IMG/VR virus record: IMGVR_UViG_3300028400_000020
Span: 1 to 35,217 of that record
Length of the DNA: 35,217 nt
Source of the DNA: a virus
Reading direction: 5' to 3' (one strand)
The position numbers and the translations under genes were made by a program. Under the pieces are notes generated by a model. The model saw only the letters and a program-made list of their open reading frames with translations, was not told the DNA's origin and searched no databases. Shown here one piece after another: positions 20,029-29,027 of this stretch; within the stretch, counting starts at the first letter, position 1, and the number at the start of each line of letters is the position of its first letter.

Positions 20029-23000
20029 TTAGTAAGGATAAACCATTTTGCGCCTATCCAGGCCGATTTGTTTCAAAGCAGCCCTTAAAGCCTTAACGTT
20101 TATTGGCCTGAACCCATATTTCATTGCCCACTCATTATAAGCTACAATTTCTCGCACGGCCTTATCCACTTCCCCTGCTCTTAACGTTTCATATATCAAT
20201 TCCCGTTTCTTACGACTATATTCCCTCATATCTCTATAGCGCCGTTCATTTTCCCACATTTGGCTCTCCCTAGTGGGCACGAAACCAAGGGAACGTAAAA
20301 GAGCCTCTTTCTCTGTGTATTTAAAAGGCACAGGGCCCTGTTCACCGTAGTAATATCTTGGTACGCCTGTTCTTGTCCTTGCTCCGTAATCGTGCAAACG
20401 CACTGCCTTAATTACATTACGCACTACGGCAGGGCTTATTTTTTCTGCTCCCATGGCAATACGATATGGGTCTTTGGTTTCTGCTCCTGCCACTATATCC
20501 TTTAGTCCAGTTGCCATATTAAGAATAGTGCTACCAGTGGCCCCTAAAAGCTCATTCAACATATCCTTAGCACTTTCCACGTTGCTGAACGGAATATCTA
20601 TCTGCAATGAGGGGCTTAAATCTATGCCAACAGCAACAGGTAAACCTCTGTTTATTACCATAATTGCCTTGTCGCTTAATCCTGCCTTTTTCAACTCACT
20701 ATCAACATCAATCCCATAATCCTTACGCAAGTGGTGTTTTATGGCCTTGACGAACGGGTAAGCGGATAAACCACCCAATGTGCCTACCATTGCTATGGAT
20801 TCCAGGAGTGCCTTATATTCCTTTTCATCTAGTAACTGTTTCCACAATGATAATAAGTGCAAAGTGTATTGTCTGAGCGTAAGCCAAGTCTTACCTAGTG
20901 GCGTGCTTGCCCATAAGGGCAGGTTGGCCTTGCCATACAAAAATTGTGTCTTATTTACTGCATCTGCTGCAATGTTCCAGGCTTCATCAAATGATTTGCC
21001 CGCTTTCCTTGCAAGCCTAAAAGCAGAAAGGAAAGTGCTACCCCTATTAAGATACTCTGAGCTTGATATAGGCAAAGACAAGATTTTGCCTACTTCCCTG
21101 CCCATTTGTGCTGCCCCTGTTTCAGCAGCAAGCATCTCCTCTACAAAGGGATCATCAATAACCTTGCGCCTTAACGCAAGCATAAAGGCTTTTGCTTCAT
21201 CAGGCGCAAGATGCTTTACATCCTTCTTAATAAGGGCCTGGGCAGTATCTTTCATAGCCTTGAGCAAACCCCCTTGGATACCCTTTTCTACCCCCAATCT
21301 CTTGCCCAAAACCTTTAAGTAAGGATTGGCAGTTATAATATTCTGGGTTGCGTTCAAAACAGCAAAAGCAGGTTTGCCAGCAAGATAATATCCGTACGCA
21401 AGCTGTCTTAGCCCAGCAAAGGCTCTGTCTGTTTTGGTAGTATTTTCTAATATTCGCCTGGTATAGTCATTCAGGAATCTGAAAAGCTTAGGCTTCTTTA
21501 AGGCATCAAACTTAGACAACAGGTCTGCATAATCCTTGGCTGCCATTACTTTGTGCGTATAACCTGTAAGGCCACCAACGTATCTGGGTAACACCTTCAG
21601 GACATCATCCTCATAACCGCCTATCCAATAAGGGGAACGGTGCAATAAATGCCTGCCAAAGCCCCTAGACGCAAACAGCTCTCCAAGGCCCTCCCTAAAG
21701 GCTTGAGCCGATGCTTCATCTATTTTTCCTTTTTGCACAAGGCTATCCAATAATGCACCCACATTACTGGTGGCCGTTACTCGTTCAAACGGTGCACCCT
21801 CTGGCCACTCTCTTACAGGCTCTACTACAAAATCAATATTTTGTGCCCTTGTCCTAAAACCTGTCGGATTAAGGGCCTTATCCTTGCCAATAAGGGCCTC
21901 TAGTATTTTCTGCTTCTTGCCCTCCAATTCCCATGCTCTTGCAGGCTCACGCCACAAGGCCTTGCCATTAACTTTGTCTTTAGCAACTATCCAATATTTG
22001 CCCGCACTTTCTGGTCTTTGCCTTGGAAAGTAGCCCTTATTGCCAAACAGGATTCTTTTAATCGCCTGTCCAGCCTCATCTCTACTCATACCAAGGGTTT
22101 TGTAATGCTTGCCAATAAAAGCAGCCAAATAGTGGCCGCTAGTATCTACTACATTACGAATACGGTTATAAGCATCAATCACTCTATCTGACACATTCCA
22201 GGCTCTTAATTGCTCTTCTGGAATACGCCATGACACGGTTCCATCGGGCAAGATAACCTTCTTATTAAATCGTGAGTAAATATCACCCAACTTTATTACC
22301 TGGGCCAATATCTGTTTTTCATTTTTGTCCAGACCAGGCAGAGTAGAGCGGCCAAAGGCATCTATTACTCCCTTGCCTCCTGCATGAAGTATCCTAAAAC
22401 TGTCTTCATGTCTGCCAAACATCCTAGCAATTTCCCTATCTAAAAAGGGCTTTGCCTCTGGATGCTTAGTGCTAATATATTCCACATTCGTTAAGAGCCT
22501 ATCTACTTCTGATAAATCCTTGGCACCCTTGGCTATTTTCTTGGCCTCTTTCAGGCTTCTCCACAACCGCCTCAAGTATGCAAAGGTTTTATGCGTTCCA
22601 GCAACGGCAGCAGGGGCTTTTACACCAGCTATTTCCTTGGCAATTTTGCCGATTTTGTAAGCCTTACTTATATCACTGCCTGCTTTTCTAATAACACTGG
22701 TGCCAAGAGCATGGCCGAATAACCCTACAAGTAAGCCCGCTATTGGATGTCCACTTGCCGCAAGAGCCTCATCCCCTATTTCTGATGCCTCAATCAATCC
22801 TGCATCCTTTAAGCCTTCCAGTGCAGTTTTTGTTATCGCCCATATTGGCTTCCTGGCTAACAGTTCAGGAGCAATGACAAGCTCTGCTGCTGCCTCCGCT
22901 ATGGGCAATTCCATTTGCAAGAAACGGCCCTCTACTCCGCCTTTCCATTCATGCCTGATTTCTTCTGGAATCTTATGTTCCAAATATTCCTTACCGTGAT

Positions 23001-23220
23001 AAACATAGGGAATAAGCAGATCATTGCTTTTAACGCCTGCTATTTTCTTTAATACTTGAAGGCCCTTTTGTGGATTCTTTTTTACCTCATTTAAAAGGGC
23101 CTGCTTTCTATCTTCTGGCAGGCCCCTAAAATAAGGACTACTCTCCTCTAATCTTTTTCTTATGAGTGGCAGCGGAAAACCATATAGAGTGTTTTTCTTA
23201 TCAATCCAAGGTGCATCCAT
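20029..23220 (-). CDS. large internal virion (ejection) protein
   Basis: At 1063 residues this is the largest protein of the phage and the last of the late operon. The middle and C-terminal parts match the podovirus large polyvalent/internal core protein type: at about 770-800 KSFDEAWNIAADAVNKTQFL then YGKANLPLWASTPLGKTW followed by a leucine-rich segment, then VAVGIDLSPSLQIDIPF. The N-terminus (DAPWIDKKNTLYGFPLPLI) is typical of a virion-anchored start. These proteins are carried in the head and ejected with the DNA to build the channel across the cell envelope. No lytic transglycosylase motif is visible. Start follows GAGAGGTGAGTA. Confidence 0.8.
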   Translation of the reverse strand: MDAPWIDKKNTLYGFPLPLIRKRLEESSPYFRGLPEDRKQALLNEVKKNPQKGLQVLKKIAGVKSNDLLIPYVYHGKEYLEHKIPEEIRHEWKGGVEGRFLQMELPIAEAAAELVIAPELLARKPIWAITKTALEGLKDAGLIEASEIGDEALAASGHPIAGLLVGLFGHALGTSVIRKAGSDISKAYKIGKIAKEIAGVKAPAAVAGTHKTFAYLRRLWRSLKEAKKIAKGAKDLSEVDRLLTNVEYISTKHPEAKPFLDREIARMFGRHEDSFRILHAGGKGVIDAFGRSTLPGLDKNEKQILAQVIKLGDIYSRFNKKVILPDGTVSWRIPEEQLRAWNVSDRVIDAYNRIRNVVDTSGHYLAAFIGKHYKTLGMSRDEAGQAIKRILFGNKGYFPRQRPESAGKYWIVAKDKVNGKALWREPARAWELEGKKQKILEALIGKDKALNPTGFRTRAQNIDFVVEPVREWPEGAPFERVTATSNVGALLDSLVQKGKIDEASAQAFREGLGELFASRGFGRHLLHRSPYWIGGYEDDVLKVLPRYVGGLTGYTHKVMAAKDYADLLSKFDALKKPKLFRFLNDYTRRILENTTKTDRAFAGLRQLAYGYYLAGKPAFAVLNATQNIITANPYLKVLGKRLGVEKGIQGGLLKAMKDTAQALIKKDVKHLAPDEAKAFMLALRRKVIDDPFVEEMLAAETGAAQMGREVGKILSLPISSSEYLNRGSTFLSAFRLARKAGKSFDEAWNIAADAVNKTQFLYGKANLPLWASTPLGKTWLTLRQYTLHLLSLWKQLLDEKEYKALLESIAMVGTLGGLSAYPFVKAIKHHLRKDYGIDVDSELKKAGLSDKAIMVINRGLPVAVGIDLSPSLQIDIPFSNVESAKDMLNELLGATGSTILNMATGLKDIVAGAETKDPYRIAMGAEKISPAVVRNVIKAVRLHDYGARTRTGVPRYYYGEQGPVPFKYTEKEALLRSLGFVPTRESQMWENERRYRDMREYSRKKRELIYETLRAGEVDKAVREIVAYNEWAMKYGFRPINVKALRAALKQIGLDRRKMVYPY

Positions 23221-24341
23221 TACTCACCTCTCAAAATTCTATCTAAATCATCTTCTGGCCCATATTCAGGTGGAGGCAACTTTGCCCATGGTGGTACAAA
23301 GGTAGCATCACCACTTTCATTAAGATACGGCATCATTGGTTGTTGTGACGCTTGATTCTGTTCAGATTGCACCACATCCGCACCCTCCGTAAGACCAAGG
23401 GCTTCCTTAACTGCATCCCATGCAGGATGTTCTTGTTCTCTGCTTGCTTCTGGTTCTGGCATAGATGCATGCATTGGAGGGGAAGGTGCCCCCACATCTC
23501 CGCCTATAAACCTATTTGCCTCTTCTATTAAAGCTGGTGACGTATTTGGCTTCCAAATATAACTATCCCCCCACGGGATTAAATAAGGGGCAAATTTGGG
23601 ATTCATGCTCAATTCCCTGAGCTTGTTAAGCCTTTGCTTCTCTTTTATCTTTTCAAGATACCAAAGGCCGAGGGCCTGTCTATAAAAATCCTGGGTATTG
23701 TTTCCTGGTTTGTTAGGCCCTGGAATTATCTCCACCTCACCCGTCTGCTGGTTAATTTTTGCCAAAGCCCCACCACTACCTATGGTCTTAAAAAGATACT
23801 GGGCCTTATTAGGGTCTTGCGCTAATTTTCCTGCAAGGCTCATAGTTTTTGTGACCATATCAAGCTGTCCAGGGTCTATACCAGACTCAACGGCAGCACC
23901 AAGTAAAGCCCCCGCAAGCTGTTGTGGCCTTAGCTTATCAGAGTGCAAGATTACCTGGTTAAACATCTTCATAAAGTTTTCCCACTTTGCCTGCCTGGTA
24001 ACATCCTGTTCATGCTGTAAATAAGCCTGTGTCTGCATTTCCAGCATTTTAGCCAAGGTACTAGCAAAGAGATTCTTATGAACATTCTCCCTAGCCATCT
24101 CTTCTGCGTACATTCGCCCTGCATCCCATGCTCCTGCCTGGGCTATGCCACGACCTATTGCCTTAGCCCCTAAAGCATAAGGGATAGCTCCTATTACAGC
24201 AGAGCCTAATCCTCTGATAAGGCTTCTCTTGGCTGCTTTATCTAAATCAGACTTAGGGTAAATAGCAGAAACATATCTTTCTGCTCTTTGCCTAGTTTTA
24301 TTTAGGTTTTCTGGTTCAAGCACCAAATCCATTATACCCAT
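23220..24341 (-). CDS. internal virion protein
   Basis: The 373-residue protein overlaps the large ejection protein gene by one base (TAATG) and is co-translated with it. Residues about 40-72 are glycine- and alanine-rich and hydrophobic (LIRGLGSAVIGAIPYALG), able to insert in membrane; residues 75-200 are long helices; the C-terminal third is proline-rich and low-complexity. This is the general pattern of podovirus ejection proteins. No enzyme motif is seen. The start follows AGGAGAGATGTATT. Confidence 0.7.
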   Translation of the reverse strand: MGIMDLVLEPENLNKTRQRAERYVSAIYPKSDLDKAAKRSLIRGLGSAVIGAIPYALGAKAIGRGIAQAGAWDAGRMYAEEMARENVHKNLFASTLAKMLEMQTQAYLQHEQDVTRQAKWENFMKMFNQVILHSDKLRPQQLAGALLGAAVESGIDPGQLDMVTKTMSLAGKLAQDPNKAQYLFKTIGSGGALAKINQQTGEVEIIPGPNKPGNNTQDFYRQALGLWYLEKIKEKQRLNKLRELSMNPKFAPYLIPWGDSYIWKPNTSPALIEEANRFIGGDVGAPSPPMHASMPEPEASREQEHPAWDAVKEALGLTEGADVVQSEQNQASQQPMMPYLNESGDATFVPPWAKLPPPEYGPEDDLDRILRGE

Positions 24342-24353
24342 AATACATCTCTC

Positions 24354-25184
24354 CTATACACCAAGGGCAATAGTATCTTCTGCCCATGCAGTAAAAGCAT
24401 CTTGTATCCCATCTATGTTGACTTCTTTTATCCTTCTTGCCCAAAAAGAAGATATGGACAACGCACTCTTGATTCCTGCTTCATCCATATACTGAATATT
24501 GTTTTCTTTTGCCCATAACGCTCTACCTGGCAAGGCCCCCTCTTTCAAACAGGCAATCATAAATACCTGAACACCTCTCAAAACACCATCCGCCTTTATG
24601 GGCCTCACAGTCCTAAATCCAGCCTTAACAAGTTCCTTGGCTATGAATTTATGTAACTTGCTCATTAAAATACTGCCTGCCTGTACCACCAAAACACCAT
24701 TTGGCCTTAAAATTCTGGCCAACTCTTTATATATGGTATCTGCACTAAATAACTTAGCAAGAGTAATGGTGGAAGGGTCTGGAAAATCAGCAAAAACCAA
24801 ATCAAATTTGTTTTTCCTTGCCTTCTTAACCCATCTTTTTGCATCGTCACAATAGACCTTCACTCGTTCATCAAGCAAAGAACCACCATTAAGAGCCACT
24901 AAATCAGGATGTTGCTTCGCCATATCCAACATGGTCTCGTCTATATCTACCAGAGATATACTTGCCTGGGGTATTTTGAGGGCCTCCCTTGCAGCGCAGC
25001 CATCACCGCCACCTAAAATTAATGCTCGCTTAGGTACTTCATGCAGGAACAGCCCACCACCATGTATAGCAACTTCATGGTAAATCGGCTCTGTTATGCT
25101 ATCCAATTGCACATAACCGTTTATCTCCAAGAGTAACGCAAGCTCTCCGCCTAAATCATGCTTGCTAACCTCTATTCTTTGCAT
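24354..25184 (-). CDS. speE: spermidine synthase (aminopropyltransferase) homologue
   Basis: The 276-residue protein has the aminopropyltransferase fold: Y35-H36-E37 in SITEPIYHE, the AdoMet-binding GGGDG at 58-62, acidic VDID at 80-82, D113-D114, and catalytic-type D133 in ADFPDP, where most spermidine synthases have DSxDP. It should move the aminopropyl group of decarboxylated AdoMet to putrescine or a related amine. The other enzyme, SpeD, is at 6.2 kb in the same late operon. It stands between two ejection-protein genes, a strange place for an enzyme. The C-terminal 60 residues differ from standard SpeE. Strong start AAGGAGGTGAT. Confidence 0.85.
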   Translation of the reverse strand: MQRIEVSKHDLGGELALLLEINGYVQLDSITEPIYHEVAIHGGGLFLHEVPKRALILGGGDGCAAREALKIPQASISLVDIDETMLDMAKQHPDLVALNGGSLLDERVKVYCDDAKRWVKKARKNKFDLVFADFPDPSTITLAKLFSADTIYKELARILRPNGVLVVQAGSILMSKLHKFIAKELVKAGFRTVRPIKADGVLRGVQVFMIACLKEGALPGRALWAKENNIQYMDEAGIKSALSISSFWARRIKEVNIDGIQDAFTAWAEDTIALGV

Positions 25185-25193
25185 ATCACCTCC

Positions 25194-27275
25194 TTATAAC
25201 ATTGCCAAGCCAGCTAAAACACTGGCAGTAGTTCCGCCTATTCCCAATGAACCAAGTGTATCCGCTAGTAAGGTAGTCGCACCAGCAGTGCCCATGCCAG
25301 CAGCACCACTAGCCGCTGCTCCTGCGCCTATTCCAAGCATACCAAGAATTTTGTCCATTCCCCATTCCGCAACATTTCCCGCTGCCCTGCCAATAGCAGG
25401 AGCAAGAAACGAAATAAATGGAGAAGTGCCACCAGAATAAGTGGTGGTGGTAGTAGGTATCTGGTACCGTCCACTTATCATGTTACTCCAAAGACGGAAT
25501 AGCTCTTGATAGGCAGTAGCCCTATCCCTCTGAAAAAGGTCATCCAGGACACCATAAGAAGCAATCCGCCTTTGCCAATCCTTTTCATCCATGCCCATAA
25601 GGTCTTTTAGGGCACCCCACCTATCCAACCACTCTTGCCTGTTTACTGTCCAACCAAATCTGGCAGTGTTAAAGGCTTCATTGAATAGCTCTTCTCTTAT
25701 CCTCTCACCAAGGGCATCTCTTCTATATGCTTCATCAAGGTTCATTCCCTTGTTTCTAAGCCATGCGTTCAGGTCTCCAAGATACTTTTCAAGTGCTATC
25801 CTGGCTGCCAAGTTCTTGGCTGTAAGCCCCTGGGCTGCTGCTGCCCTCCTTAATTCCTCTGCACCAAGGATACCTCGTTCCTGCAGCTCTCTTGCCCTAT
25901 CAAGCCACACCTTGCCAAGCCTTTCCATTGCCCTGGACGTTATGGTGCTGTTCACTACCCCACGCCTGGCAAGAGAATTAAGAATAGAACCTAATTGTTC
26001 CCTATAAGGCTCTGTTGCAACATAAGGATTCATTAACTTTTCAATAGCCTCTTTACTTGGCTGATAGGTGTTTTGAAGCTGCAATAGATTCAAAATATCT
26101 GTCATGCCAACATTAAGAGGCTTTATAGTAGCGGGTAGTTTTCCACCACCCCCGCTACCTGGTTTATGATAAGGTGTACCATAATTCAAGCCGTTAGAAC
26201 CGCCAAATGTTGCGGGATAGGGGCCTCCTGTTACTGGTTGTCCAGGGCCCTGTGAACCAGCAAGAAATTCATCAACATTAAAATTTTTGCCGATAATTCC
26301 TTGGTTCATCAAGTCCTTAACCCTCTGCTTATAAAAGCCCTCAAAATCTCCCTGGAAATGCCTATATGGATAAGCCTCTGTTCTGGGGTCATTAGGAGCA
26401 TGTTTCCATATCTGGTTAAAGTAATACCAATCCTTTAAAACTGGGTCTATTACCTCGTCATTAAGGCCATGCTGTTCCAGATATTTCTTTCTTTCTGGCG
26501 TCCAGGTCTCTATCCTGTGTGAATAAGGGTCATTTTTATTAACGTTTTCCAGGTGTTGCCTGTATCCCTGCCAACCACCCCATGCCTGAACACCACTACC
26601 AGCTTCCTGCCTTACTCTTCTGGCATATTCATTTACATCATCCAGGGTTTGGAAACTTGTCCAATCTTTAAGCTTTATCAGCTTGTCAGCTTCTGGCACT
26701 TTAGGATCGAACAAATAAGACCGCTGTTCAGGGGTGAGGCTCTGCAACCTTTGGTGAAAATAACTCAACGCCCACTTGTTTGCATTAGGGGCTATGCTAT
26801 CTGGATGCAAACCATGGGCTTTCTTTAGCAGGGTATCAATATCATCCTGGGAATATTGCCTGCTGTGAACCCGGGTATTGCTCGTATTGCCAACAACCTC
26901 ATATCCAAGGTTCTGGTAATATTGTCTTGCAACATTCTTATTTTGGGTATGACTAATATTTACAGGGCCACCCCCACCAAAAAGACGATGAAACCTATCT
27001 CTTGCCTCCAAAGTTTCATAAGCCCGTTGTTCAGGAGCTTTAATGCCACTTATAGCCTCCCAAATATTGCTGGCCTTACCATAAGTCGGTTGTGGCTGTG
27101 ACTTAGGCTTAGGCACAATAACATTGTTGTCCATTGGCCTAAGCCCCGTTACATTTTTCTTTGGAACAGGGGCAGCAAATCCCTGTTGCATGGCCTTTTG
27201 CCACTTTTTACCAAAGGCATTTCTTTTCTTCTTATCTATTCCAATATAGTCGTTCTGTCCGAAAGCTCCGCCCAT
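25194..27275 (-). CDS. internal virion protein with hydrophobic C-terminus
   Basis: The 693-residue protein is a large structural protein, probably packaged in the head. The N-terminal part has KNVTGLRPMD (40-49) and a helical domain at 141-206 that recur in the next gene upstream, showing a gene duplication. The central part is long helical with a glycine-rich linker (about 330-385). The last 75 residues are rich in glycine and alanine and hydrophobic (MLGIGAGAAASGAAGMGT and similar), as in proteins that insert into the membrane on ejection. The start follows AAGGGGTATAAC. No enzymatic motif is visible. Confidence 0.7.
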   Translation of the reverse strand: MGGAFGQNDYIGIDKKKRNAFGKKWQKAMQQGFAAPVPKKNVTGLRPMDNNVIVPKPKSQPQPTYGKASNIWEAISGIKAPEQRAYETLEARDRFHRLFGGGGPVNISHTQNKNVARQYYQNLGYEVVGNTSNTRVHSRQYSQDDIDTLLKKAHGLHPDSIAPNANKWALSYFHQRLQSLTPEQRSYLFDPKVPEADKLIKLKDWTSFQTLDDVNEYARRVRQEAGSGVQAWGGWQGYRQHLENVNKNDPYSHRIETWTPERKKYLEQHGLNDEVIDPVLKDWYYFNQIWKHAPNDPRTEAYPYRHFQGDFEGFYKQRVKDLMNQGIIGKNFNVDEFLAGSQGPGQPVTGGPYPATFGGSNGLNYGTPYHKPGSGGGGKLPATIKPLNVGMTDILNLLQLQNTYQPSKEAIEKLMNPYVATEPYREQLGSILNSLARRGVVNSTITSRAMERLGKVWLDRARELQERGILGAEELRRAAAAQGLTAKNLAARIALEKYLGDLNAWLRNKGMNLDEAYRRDALGERIREELFNEAFNTARFGWTVNRQEWLDRWGALKDLMGMDEKDWQRRIASYGVLDDLFQRDRATAYQELFRLWSNMISGRYQIPTTTTTYSGGTSPFISFLAPAIGRAAGNVAEWGMDKILGMLGIGAGAAASGAAGMGTAGATTLLADTLGSLGIGGTTASVLAGLAML

Positions 27276-27285
27276 GTTATACCCC

Positions 27286-28197
27286 TTAAATCAATGGAGA
27301 AGCCACACTTCTCCCATATGCTTCTGGCAAGGCTCTATTCATATCATCTTCATCCAAATCTCCAAATGGAGAAAATACTCCACTTGCTTCTATTGGTCTC
27401 ACGGGCCTTCTCTGATGAACCTCTCTGGCAATTCCCTTTCCAAGATTAATAGCCTCATCCAACTTACGCCTCATCCATCTTTCCATGTGCATTTCTGGTT
27501 GGCTCCAATCTACAAGGCCCTTTAAAAATCCTATCTTCCGGTCTTCTGGAATAAACGGGTCTCGCAAAAACCCCCTTTCCCTTGGTTCAAGTTTTTGCAA
27601 TCTATCTTTTAACACACCAAGCATCCACCTTGCTTCGTTCGGATACCTGTCCAAATTAATACCATGTACCTTCATCAACATCTTATCTATATCATCAGAT
27701 GTTATCTCTTGCCTCTGCCTCATTTTCATTTGCACAACTGGTGGAGGCTGATATTCCTTAGGCACAGGAGGTTTAACAGCAGTGGTTCCCACCTTCATTT
27801 GTATCACTGGTGGGGGCTTATTTTCTGTTGCGCCCATAACTACATCCATGGGCCTTAAACCAGTAACATTCTTAGGTGGCGGGGCCACTCTTGGCGTCCC
27901 TGGTTTTGGCGTAGGATACTTTTGCACTAACTCCCCAAAGGTCTTTATTCCATATTTATTTTGTAAATCCTGCCTGCTTATACCAGTCACAGGGTCTTTT
28001 CCTGTAAAGGTAATAGCAAGAAAACGACCTAAATCGCCTCCAGGACTATTCCCTGTATCACCTATTTCCCCTGGTTGTACTATACCATCACCAAGCAAAG
28101 AACCCCCATTGCTCTGAGTCGAACCAGTATAAGGATCGTTTTGATAGGGCCAAGGTTGCCCACTCATTGCTTGCCATAATGCTGTACTAAAAGCCAT
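27286..28197 (-). CDS. virion protein paralogous to the next one
   Basis: Start at 28197 behind GGAGGTGATT, so that the stop of the previous gene overlaps by 11 bases. The 303-residue protein begins AFSTALWQAMSGQPW, has a low-complexity N-terminal part, KNVTGLRPMD (109-118), two copies of PPPVxQMK nearby, and the helical domain (about 165-231) shared with the 693-residue protein. It lacks the long helical and hydrophobic parts. It is probably a short, diverged duplicate that binds the same partner. The sequence does not tell what that partner is. Confidence 0.7.
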   Translation of the reverse strand: MAFSTALWQAMSGQPWPYQNDPYTGSTQSNGGSLLGDGIVQPGEIGDTGNSPGGDLGRFLAITFTGKDPVTGISRQDLQNKYGIKTFGELVQKYPTPKPGTPRVAPPPKNVTGLRPMDVVMGATENKPPPVIQMKVGTTAVKPPVPKEYQPPPVVQMKMRQRQEITSDDIDKMLMKVHGINLDRYPNEARWMLGVLKDRLQKLEPRERGFLRDPFIPEDRKIGFLKGLVDWSQPEMHMERWMRRKLDEAINLGKGIAREVHQRRPVRPIEASGVFSPFGDLDEDDMNRALPEAYGRSVASPLI

Positions 28198-28600
28198 AAT
28201 CACCTCCAAAATCATCAAGGCCATAATTTGCTATGGCCTCCCAAATATCACCGCCAAAACCAGCTCTTGCCGATTCTTGTCTCGGAACATATCCATAACG
28301 ATAAGTGCTACTTGGCAAATCATAACCAAGCCTTGCACCATACCGTAGCAATCTATTGAAGCCTGGTGGCCTTGCATAACCACTAAGAACTATTTCCATA
28401 AGCCTTAACCCTAAAGGACTATTAAGACTTTGGTATGGACTTTTCAGTTCATTAATAAGCCCTGGATAGTGTTCAATAGGTCTGTTGGTTATGTCCAAAA
28501 GCTTATTAAGCAGGTCTTGCTCCTCTTTTGTGGGCTTTGGAATTTCTCTTTTTACTTTTGTCTTACTGCTCCCGCCAAAAAGACCACTAAAGAGTCCCAT
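28187..28600 (-). CDS. small virion protein
   Basis: The 137-residue protein starts MGLFSGLFGGSSKTKVKREI, a glycine- and serine-rich hydrophobic start typical of small podovirus internal or tail proteins encoded before the ejection genes. The middle (25-70) is helical with EEQDLLNKLLDI; the C-terminus is rich in glycine and tyrosine. No enzyme motif. Start follows GGAGGTGAATATAA and overlaps the acetyltransferase-like gene by 14 bases. Confidence 0.65.
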   Translation of the reverse strand: MGLFSGLFGGSSKTKVKREIPKPTKEEQDLLNKLLDITNRPIEHYPGLINELKSPYQSLNSPLGLRLMEIVLSGYARPPGFNRLLRYGARLGYDLPSSTYRYGYVPRQESARAGFGGDIWEAIANYGLDDFGGDYGF

Positions 28601-29027
28601 TTATATTCACCTCCATTATATTGGCTCTCCTTTTAACTTCACTATCACCAAGGGCCTTGCCCCATATTTGTTCTTTGCCATTCTTTCTGTTAGTTATCCA
28701 TTGAATTTTAGTGTATTTGTTTTTCTTACAAAAATCAACCAAAGCCCTGTAAACTCTTTTTGCCTCACCAGACTTAATACTTGACTGAACAACACATAAA
28801 GAATCTGGTTCTAAACCACTAGAAAGCAATAGGTATCCCAAAATTATCTTTTGTTTTTCATCTATTGCAAGGTAAATCCCATTCTTACCACTTTTATCCA
28901 TTACACTAAAAACTAAGGTATCCAAATCCCCCTGCTCATCATCACTGCCCCGTCTCAAAAACTCATCTATAAAAGGACGAAGCAACCTAAAATGACAAGG
29001 ATTGCTAACTCTAAGTAACAAACACAT
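28587..29027 (-). CDS. GNAT-like acetyltransferase or T7 gp13-like protein
   Basis: The 146-residue protein is read from the ATG at 29027 (TGATG overlap with the fibre gene). It has strand-helix-strand order with KNGIYLAIDEKQKIILGYLL (a central GNAT-like strand pair), a helix with EAKRVYRALVDFCKKNKYTK and a strand IQWITNR. The acetyl-CoA loop (R/Q-x-x-G-x-G/A) is not clear, so activity is doubtful. T7-like phages have a GNAT-like internal virion protein in this position, and this may be its counterpart. Confidence 0.55.
   Translation of the reverse strand: MCLLLRVSNPCHFRLLRPFIDEFLRRGSDDEQGDLDTLVFSVMDKSGKNGIYLAIDEKQKIILGYLLLSSGLEPDSLCVVQSSIKSGEAKRVYRALVDFCKKNKYTKIQWITNRKNGKEQIWGKALGDSEVKRRANIMEVNINGTL

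Noticed and set aside
20780-21322. 180-codon plus-strand frame opposite the large ejection protein
   Set aside because: Low-complexity serine-rich translation, no start site, and the minus-strand frame is clearly a known virion protein.
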